NCBI RefSeq assembly: GCF_020921035.1
Contig: NC_063151.1
Span: 35,346,934-35,410,933, forward strand
Direction of reading: 5' to 3'
Source: Rhodamnia argentea
Lineage: Eukaryota; Streptophyta; Magnoliopsida; Myrtales; Myrtaceae
Length of the DNA stretch: 64,000 bases
Below the pieces are notes generated by a model. It searched no databases, was not told the origin of the DNA, and saw only the letters and a program-made list of their open reading frames with translations. Positions 47,612-64,000 of this stretch are shown here, piece by piece (within the stretch, counting starts at the first letter, position 1; the number at the start of each line of letters is the position of its first letter). The position numbers and the translations under genes are program-made.

Positions 47612-48006
47612 GTGAGTCCGATGCACAAATTTTAGCGATTGACCAATCGGAAGATCTCACTCGATTGTCGGTTCAGGCGGGTTTCAGCTCTGATTCATTT
47701 TCCCAGCTCGCGGAGGGGGTTTCGGAGCTTGCATTTCGCGTCCTGGGTTCTGGTTCTGCTTATTCGTACGTGTCATTGGTTGCTGTCTGCGTCCTGTTGA
47801 CGAATTTATGTTGCATTCGTTTTGGTTCTCGTGGAATCAGATCTGGATTTTTTGCTATGTCGGGTGGCATGCTGTGGGTGTCTATTTAGGTCTGCGGGCT
47901 GAAATTTTGCTGCATTTTGCTTGTCGATAGATTTTGATGGAGATCTGCTGCGTCAAGAACCGTTTTTTGTTGGCCAACTTTAGCAATTGCGTTTCTATTC
48001 GTACAG
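47612..48006 (+). other. Probable 5' UTR intron of the CIP7-like gene
   Basis: A strong donor (gaacag|gtgagt) and a matching acceptor (attcgtacag) bracket a T-rich stretch ahead of the start codon at 48255. It looks like the leader introns common in plant regulatory genes. This is inferred from splice signals only. Confidence 0.4.
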
Positions 48007-48254
48007 GTGGACAGTGGACTTAGTGAAGCATTTGTTTGTCTGCCGCATCGTATATTTTCTATCCGATTACAGTTGCCTGATTTGATTAATCTATTCTGTG
48101 TTCTGTATCATCTTCGACTATGCTACATTGTGCCGTTGAGGTGCTTTTTTGTTTTTCTGATTATGCTGACGGCTACAGGGATCTATGGGTGGGGATGCGT
48201 GTCCTGCTAAATGAAAAGGTAGAGGATAAATTGAGCAGATAAAAGCCTGGGACA

Positions 48255-57293
<9,039 letters not shown>

Positions 57294-58800
57294 TCATCTG
57301 TAGTTTGTAGCCCAAGGGCATGGTTGAAATTGTCGAGGGGTCCGCTGGAGAGGCTGCTGTCAGACTCAGATACAGATGCTTGATATTGGCATGATATAGT
57401 CTACTGTGTATTCGTTACAATTTGAGTCATGTACATCTTTGTGAATGTGCGAGGACACTCGAGATTTAGTCAGTTGTTTAGGTAGTCACATCACATGTTG
57501 AAATATGTTGTATATTTGTCTCAGACACAAGTTCGTGTTTTGGCGCAACTTCTTCATGATTTTGGTAGTCCAGGGGCTTTCCTTTTGCCCCTTATATTCG
57601 TAGCTTTGTGTGATGTACATCAGATGGGACTCTCAAAGTCGTCGACATTGTACTGAGATAGATGGTTCCGCGGAGTAACAGCTTATAAAAGATGAGGATT
57701 GTTTCTCTTTTTTCGACTTCTCGTTTCTACCATTTCTGCTCTGCATCATTTGGTTTCGTTCTTTCTTGCAGTCTCCTACTCGATTCTCTGATAGTACGGA
57801 TTTGATTCTGTTTGGAGTTGGTTAGCATAGTTTTGCCAAACTTTGAAAAGGCGACGCGACATGATATCCACGTTTATAGATGATTGCGAAGAAGTGGTTA
57901 AAGGGTAGTTTTTCCAACTACTAGGTGGTCGTTGAGTTCTATGGAATGGGTTCAGTGACGTTAATCAGAACCGCTCGATAATCAGTGGTTGACTAGTGGA
58001 GACAACCAATCACTACAGTTTCTCTTCTTTAGATGGTGTACCTAATTGATATAGTTCTTTGTCATATTATGGTCTTGATATCTACGTTTTATTTAGTGTG
58101 ATACGTGACAACCTTCAATAGTCGAGTGGTTGATGGTCAAAAGCTAAAGTCAAATAATTTGACCAATTCCCGGATTATATATGAAAACCATCACAGCTTT
58201 TTATTTAAAGTTATACCAAATTTTATGTTTCCTACAGGGCAGAACCCATGTTTTTGCCCACAGTAAATAGCGTGGCTTCTACAACTGTAAGTTAGGGATT
58301 TAGACTTTGAGTGATATTTAAACCATCAGAATTTGAAAAGGAGACGTCTCAATAATTTCCCATTTAGCCAACTAAACTTCAAGGGATTCCGGCGAAAATG
58401 GAAAAGAAGAATGAGTAGAATGAAGGACGTATCAATACAAACTCATATTTTCAATTTGAGAATTGCCTTAACTTTTCATTTCAACGTTTATTGACGGTGG
58501 ACTGTGAGAAAAGGAAGTTGGAATGTCCTCACCTTTCGTAAAAGAGATATGTGACCACAACACCAACCAGACCAAATTATCTTTCAAATGTAGGGTGTAA
58601 GTAGCATTAAACTTAGCTTAAATGAGAGGAGAATAGTTGACATTTGGGGCTAAAATAAAGATCCTTTCGAGCTAATAAAATTTTCTTCTTTTTTGTGTCT
58701 CCCCCTTTCCTTTCTTTATTATTATTTTTTAAAGCAGCATTATTTTCTCTTGGCTTCTAAGCCAAGAGTGGTTGGTGCATTACGTGCCTGGCATGCGAAG
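57294..58800. other. 3' UTR of the CIP7-like gene and spacer
   Basis: The first 400 or so bases are a likely 3' UTR (T-rich, with several AATAAA-like sites). The rest holds no recognised gene. Confidence 0.45.
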
Positions 58801-59572
58801 TTAGAGGGATTCTCGGGTCATCAATGGCCACCACGACCAGGGAGACCTCTTCTGTTTCTTCTTCTCTGTGTGGACTTACATTCTGGGTTCCTCTTGAACT
58901 TGTCTCCTGTATTACACTCAGGTTCTTTGTCCGCACTCTTTTAGGCTATATTCACTTCCAATGTTCAGCATTCTGGTACTTACTGCATTTTTTTTCGGAG
59001 AATAGAAAATTATGTAACCTTTCCGTATGTGCCGATTTGTGCTGATGTGGCTGGTCTCCTGAAAATTCGATGCCTCTGCTTTTAGCATTGTCAATTATGG
59101 AATAGATAAGCTTCATGCTCCTATGGTATTTCCATGTCAAATGCGGTGCATGGTGTCCTGTTTTGACATACGAATATGTTTGGGGTATTATGTGTGCACG
59201 CGCATGCGTTCTTTGTGGTGATGTTTTTTTGAGCAGTTATCGGAGTCCAAATGGTCAGTAATCTTTCAGTTATTGGACTCTGGATAAAGTTTTGCTAAGT
59301 TCTTTCTTAAATGAATTACCTCAAATGATTTCTACAGAAATATAACCATCTTTAAGCTCAAATTTTGGTTGTCTTCTTGCTAACAGAAACCAAAAGATTG
59401 CTAATGTCTGGCTGGTTAATGTGCTTGTTAAACTGTCCCATTTGCATGTCTGCATGTGCTGGTGTGTATTAGCTAGCGAGCTATGCAAAGCTAGACTTGT
59501 TCTGATCTTGACTGAACCTACCTCTGCAGGAGATCTACTCTATTTCTGGGGAACAAAAGATAAGTTAGATAA
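58801..59572 (+). other. Probable leader region and leader intron of the DUF936 gene
   Basis: T-rich, intron-like DNA with an acceptor 'cctctgcag' about 44 bases before the ATG at 59573. The upstream leader exon cannot be placed with confidence. Confidence 0.35.
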
Positions 59573-61967
59573 ATGGCATCCCTTACACCAGGAGTGCTTC
59601 TAAAGCTCCTTCAGAGCATAAACTCCAAGGTCAAAGTTTGTGGAGAATATCGATCTGTCCTCCTACAAGTCATCAGCATTGTGCCGGCCTTAAGCGGATC
59701 AGAACTGTGGCCTAACCAAGGGTTCTTTGTGAAAGTATCTGATTCCTCTCACTCCACGTATGTCTCGCTATCAAAGGAAGACAATGAACTCATTCTGAAC
59801 AATAAGTTACAACTAGGCCAGTTCTTTTATGTTGATCGAGTCGAAGCAGGCACGCCTGTGCCTATCCTGGTTGGGGTAAGACCGGTTCCTGGGAGGAATC
59901 CCTTCGTGGGAAATCCCAAAGACTTGATGCAAATATTAGAGCCATCCAAAGGGCCTAGTCCAGCGCAAGGTGAAGCCATTAGTAGCACCAAATTGAATGA
60001 GCAAACAGAAGCAAAAGAGAAAGATGAAAGCTTGAAACAGAAGTTTGTTATCAAAGAAGACAAGGTGGTCGTTGCATCAAGGTATATGCAGGGTGTCTTA
60101 GTGTCCCACAAAGTTGGTGAATCCGATTCAAATGGAGGGAAGACAAATGAAAGTGAGAACGGTGGATGTGGCAAAAGGGCTGGCTCAGCAAGATACAAAC
60201 AGCAAGAGCTTAAAGGCCAGGTTTGTATATGGAATCTAATGAGTCCAATCTATTGGTCTTATACAATTTCGAAGGCATTTGTGATGGTACAACATGATCT
60301 TCAGAGCTCTTAATATGCTACTGGTAAACAAAGGTGTGTTCTCACAAAACTAATGGAATGCCCTTGATGAACTTGCATCATAAGTATGTCCTGTTTAGGG
60401 GATTTGGAATTAGTCCAATTTGGCCTGAAACTTCAGATTCTAGGTATCCACATAGGTGTACTAGGAAGTATTCTAGGAGTTTATATCAGAAACGTGAGAG
60501 CACGGGTGACACACAACTGAATCCGCCACCTGGGGAAGCTATAGGTCCTTTATCGGAGTCGCTATTCCTTCTAACTGTCTTCTGATGCCATGATTTTGAA
60601 AACTGAGGAAATGAACTGTTTAATGATGCTAGCATTGCAGACACGTACATCTACTCCTCCTACAAGTCGTCCTGAAGTCCTTGGATTGAAGCCTGATGCT
60701 CCTATACCCAACATGAGGGATGCTGCTGCACCTCTGAAGAGCATGCCTAAACGTGCTATAAGCAAGCAGGAGAACATGCACGCTAATCTGCCTCCTGTCA
60801 ATAAAGAAAGGATTAACTCCGCCGAGTCAATGACGTGGGCCTCCCTCCCTCCCATCCTTTTGAAATCTGGAAAGGTACTCCTTTTTCCTCCTCCACATGC
60901 TGGATTTCACTATTGTTTTGAGCAATTTTAACCAATGCAATTATCCAGCCCAGGGATGTCTGACAATTGAACTCATCGTGGCTTTTGTCTGTTTTGACGC
61001 GCTTAAAAGAAACTGTTCACCTTCTGCATGAGTACCAATTCCAAGTAGAGCACTTACCAACAGAAGCATGCTTTTGTTATGAGTTTTTTGAAAAACGGTA
61101 AAATGCAAAGTATCTGCGAACTTGCATTATTTTTCCTGATAGTTCATTCTCATTTCATTAGGGAATACTTAAAAGGAGGAATGTTGCTTCTTTAGTAGCA
61201 GCAGAAGCTCAAAAAGAGGCATCAGCAGCTGGCACTTTGATTAAGTGCCTCAGGTAATTGTTGTCATTACGGAAATACTTTCTGTATGTTGCTGCATGTT
61301 CATTATTAAAGTCGTAAGACCCTTTTTGTGTGTGCCCAGCATGTTTGGGGATCTCTCCTCGTCTACTGCTGCAGAGGACCCCCACGGTTCGCTTACCAAG
61401 TTTTTCACACTCTATCAGCTAATCGACCAATTAAACCAATCGACACTGCTACGAAATACGGTGCTTCCGTTATCTTCTCATTCTCCCACTACAAACATCG
61501 AGAAGCCTAACAACCGTGGAGTCACAACTCCCGGAAGAGGTATATTAAAGTCCTCTAAGCCTAATCTTGAGATAACTGTGACTGAGAAACTGGAATGGGC
61601 TAAAGGGGATGGTGCTAGACAGATTAAAGAGATGAGACATACCCTCTTACAGGAAACAGAATGTTGGTTCTTAAAATTCCTGGAACTAGTGTTGGACACT
61701 GGATTTCGTGCCAGTGCCCCTGAAAAAAAAGGCAAGGATGCTTTGGGACGACGGACTGAGCCGAACAATAACCATATCGCTGTCACGTTATCACAGCTGA
61801 AGCAAGCAAGCGAATGGTTGGATAGATTCAGAGGCAAATTACATTCTCAAAACAGCGGACTTCAATTGGAGACTGTTGATAGACTAAAGCAGAAGGTGTA
61901 CTCTTCTCTGCTCGTACATGTCGAGTCAGCTGCGACAGCTCTAGAGACCCGATCTGACCGTAGTTGA
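59573..61967 (+). CDS. DUF936 family protein
   Basis: Four exons (59573-60220, 60641-60874, 61162-61253, 61340-61967) join in frame to 533 aa. The N-terminus is the DUF936 hallmark: [60 protein letters not shown] and [20 protein letters not shown], ending [14 protein letters not shown] near residue 115. A charged, poorly ordered linker follows. The C-terminal part has [17 protein letters not shown], then [20 protein letters not shown] and SMFGDLSSS, a helical region typical of the family, ending with [13 protein letters not shown] chose a 420-bp intron 1 that splices phase 0 from KGQ to [11 protein letters not shown]. An 84-codon open stretch inside that intron (60334-60585) is out of frame with the rest and is not used. 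Function is unknown to me. It is plant-specific, with no signal peptide or membrane helix. Confidence 0.9.
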
Positions 61968-62361
61968 AATCAGGCAAACTGGATGATGTTTTCATAGCTT
62001 GTTTGCCTGCTTCTGTTTATGGATAAGTTATGACATCCAATGTGGCATTGCTTGATACTCCGAGAATCCAACCAATGTTATTGGTGATTCTGCTGACTCC
62101 ATCTGATGTTCGTAAAATTATTTTCCAATTCTTGAATGTATATGTTTGAAGGGTCAGATATTCCAGCAGACATTTTCCTGGTTGCTCTCTCATATGAGCA
62201 GACGAAATCTTGGCTGAACATGTTCTCATGGGTATTATAAACTCATAACATCCTATAATGAAACGGCTTGCTAAAAAGTAATGTTACTCACCTGATACAT
62301 TTCCACCATTTGCTCAATGTTATCATCATTTTGCTGGAGTCAAGATAGGAAAAGAAACCAA
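61968..62361. other. Convergent 3' region between DUF936 gene and MIR164
   Basis: Contains the 3' UTR of the DUF936 gene on the plus strand and, from the other side, the likely 3' part of the miR164 primary transcript. Confidence 0.4.
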
Positions 62362-62449
62362 GCTGGAGAACCAGGGCACATGCGTGATTTTATGTTCGGA
62401 TCATCAATTCAAAGATATGATCAATCTCAGCATGTGCCCTGCTTCTCCA
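62362..62449 (-). ncRNA. MIR164: MIR164 precursor hairpin
   Basis: On the minus strand the 5' arm 62449-62429 reads TGGAGAAGCAGGGCACATGC followed by T. This equals miR164 except for A instead of G at position 17 and T at position 21, a variant I recall from some miR164 members. After a 46-base loop the 3' arm 62382-62362 (CATGTGCCCTGGTTCTCCAG, then C) pairs with it with a single internal G/C mismatch region and 2-base 3' overhangs, exactly as a DCL1 duplex should. Pairing weakens outside the duplex (ccatgc / gcttgg). miR164 cleaves mRNAs of NAC transcription factors of the CUC1/CUC2/NAC1 group and so shapes organ boundaries, leaf margins, lateral roots and ageing. No target NAC gene is in the window. 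Confidence 0.92.
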
Positions 62450-62573
62450 GCATGGCAATAACCCTCTCCTCATTTTGCCTTCTCATTTTTGCAGATCAAG
62501 GACATACTCTTGTGCACCCAAGTTTTGACCTTTAAATACCAGCAGAAAGTGCGTGCAAACCAGCTATACCAAG

Positions 62574-62586
62574 TACACTTTATAGC
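62574..62586 (-). promoter_or_regulatory. Possible TATA box of MIR164
   Basis: The minus strand reads 'gagctataaagtg', a good TATA motif about 125 bases upstream of the mature miRNA. A transcription start near 62550 would leave a leader of about 100 bases, usual for plant MIR genes. A second candidate 'ggtatttaaagg' lies near 62532. Confidence 0.35.
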
Positions 62587-63180
62587 TCAACATTGAAGAA
62601 AAAGGAAGAACAAAGTTTTGATTTTCGTGTTCTTTTAGTTTCTCTAAGGTAATGTGGGATGCATGTGAATAGATGTAGTACAAATCCATTAGTTGACAAT
62701 GTTAATTAGGTGTCTGCAGGTGATTACAGCTTGGAGCTGATAAGCTGACATGGAATCCACAGTGAAAACTCTGCAAAAATAGTTTTGTGGGTGGTTGAGT
62801 GGTTGATCTGTGTGCCTTCGCTTAGGGAATGAGGTCATGACCCTGATCAGGTTGTCCATGGAAAAAAGCTAAAAGCCATTGGCATGCTGAACTACCCGAA
62901 ACCGAGAAACTTTTAGGTGCTTTTGAAGCACCAAGTTTCTATCCACACAAGTCAATCACTATGTATAAAATTTCACGAATTGGTAATTCTTCTTTCTAAG
63001 AGATGATACTTCTCATGCAATGATTGGCTTGCGCCACGGTGACATAGGAAGGATCTTGTGCAAGTTTGACACGTTCAATCCCAATATTGGCGAGTCGAGG
63101 ATCCAAAATCGGAATCGACCAATAGCATGAAGTGGCAAAAGAGGAGCTGACAGTTTTGAGAGTCTCACTTCGAGGGGTTT
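62587..63180. other. Upstream region of MIR164, no gene
   Basis: No open frame of note. 'tggttgagtggttgatctg' at about 62795 resembles a pol III A box, but no acceptable B box follows. Confidence 0.35.
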
Positions 63181-64000
63181 TTTTCCAATTTAATTTTTTT
63201 AAAATAAATATTTATAAAATTATTTTTTAAAAATAAGTATTTATTGATTTGGGCCTTGCTCGGCAGCCCAACTGCCGAGCAAACCCTGGTGGGCCCGGCC
63301 TGGGCTGCTCGGCAATTGGGCTACCGAGCGACCTACTTGCTTTCGGCAGTGGCCGCTGAGCGGGGCATTTTCTTCTTTTTTTTTTTTAATTTCGTTTTTT
63401 TAAGTGTTTTAATTATTTATATTTATAATATTTAGTTTATTTCGTATTTTTTTAACATGTTTATATTTATTTTATTTATAATTTTTTTCTTGTGAAGCTT
63501 ATCTTTATAACATAATTAGCAATAATTAATGTAAAAATTTATTAAGATCTATAATTAATAAATAATGTTGTAATTATGTAATTAATTTAAAATATTCATA
63601 AAATAAAATTAGTAAGATAAATGAAAAAAAAATGAGATTTTCATGATATATTCATCTATTGGATAGACAGAAATTCAATCGGAAGGCGAAATGGTGATGT
63701 GTCAAGAACCGGCGGATCGGGTCGACGACATCGGATCGGGCTCAAATTTGGTCGGTTGAAGCTAAATGGCGTCCTAATCAATATTCACCGCCGTTGGCGG
63801 TGATGAACGATGGATTTTTGCGATTCGAGATCATCTAGATGGGTTTTCCTAGTTTTTTAGTATTTTCGGAAACCGCAAAGAAAAGAGTTAAAAACCGCAT
63901 GGAAAGATTAAAAACCGTAGCGAAAGAGTGGAAACGAGTAAAGAAAGGGCAAAACTTTGGAAGAGCATATCTCATCGCTATGGAAAGAGGAGAGAGGGAA
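63181..64000. mobile_element. Likely transposon remnant with GC-rich core and AT-rich flanks
   Basis: An AT-rich stretch surrounds a core (63248-63350) with nested short inverted repeats ('gctcggca-gcccaac-tgccgagc', then 'ctgctcggcaattgggctaccgagc'). It resembles the cores of the TIR elements elsewhere in the window. No coding sequence; no opposite arm can be confirmed before the window ends. Confidence 0.3.

Noticed and set aside
60334..60585. 84-codon frame between DUF936 exons 1 and 2, tested as an extra exon
   Set aside because: It joins exon 1 in phase but cannot reach the next conserved exon in frame without a weak donor. Direct splicing of 60220 to 60641 keeps frame and gives family-like sequence.
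62770..62870. Possible second tRNA-like element
   Set aside because: An A-box-like string is present, but the downstream sequence does not fit a B box and no cloverleaf pairing is evident.

Overview
The window is nuclear DNA of a flowering plant, most likely a eudicot. Its genes are split by GT-AG introns, and they include a jasmonate-pathway enzyme with a plastid leader, a plant 14-3-3, plant-only DUF families and a miR164 precursor. AT-rich spacers are full of small terminal-inverted-repeat (TIR) transposons. A Myrtales-like rosid is a loose guess from the repeat style only. I joined exons by hand from splice signals, reading frame and remembered family sequences.

Layout. 1-862: non-autonomous TIR element carrying a broken 2-oxoglutarate dioxygenase fragment. 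1504-8670 (+): chaperonin subunit CCT-zeta, 15 coding exons, 535 aa. 11647-13297 (+): 14-3-3 protein, 262 aa. 13.9-18 kb: nested transposons and a fragment of a Mn-type metal tolerance protein. 19809-22715 (-): plastid DUF2854 protein with a one-base frameshift in exon 7. 23.1-24.8 kb: repeats and an LTR-like piece. 25062-28686 (-): conserved plant protein of unknown function whose 2.2-kb last intron is full of inverted and direct repeats. 30.5-35 kb: three TIR elements. 36405-37939 (+): allene oxide cyclase. 38787-39836: TIR element carrying a histone H4 pseudogene. 40-47 kb: repeats, an RNase H-like fragment and a tRNA-related repeat. 48255-57293 (+): COP1-interacting-protein-7-like protein, 1410 aa. 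59573-61967 (+): DUF936 protein, 533 aa. 62362-62449 (-): MIR164 hairpin, tail to tail with the DUF936 gene.

The genes are unrelated housekeeping, signalling, hormone and regulatory loci; nothing suggests a cluster. I see no new multi-gene system. The most notable items are the MIR164 locus, the TIR elements that carry host gene pieces (2OG dioxygenase, histone H4), the intronic fold-back in the unknown gene, and the frameshifted DUF2854 gene.
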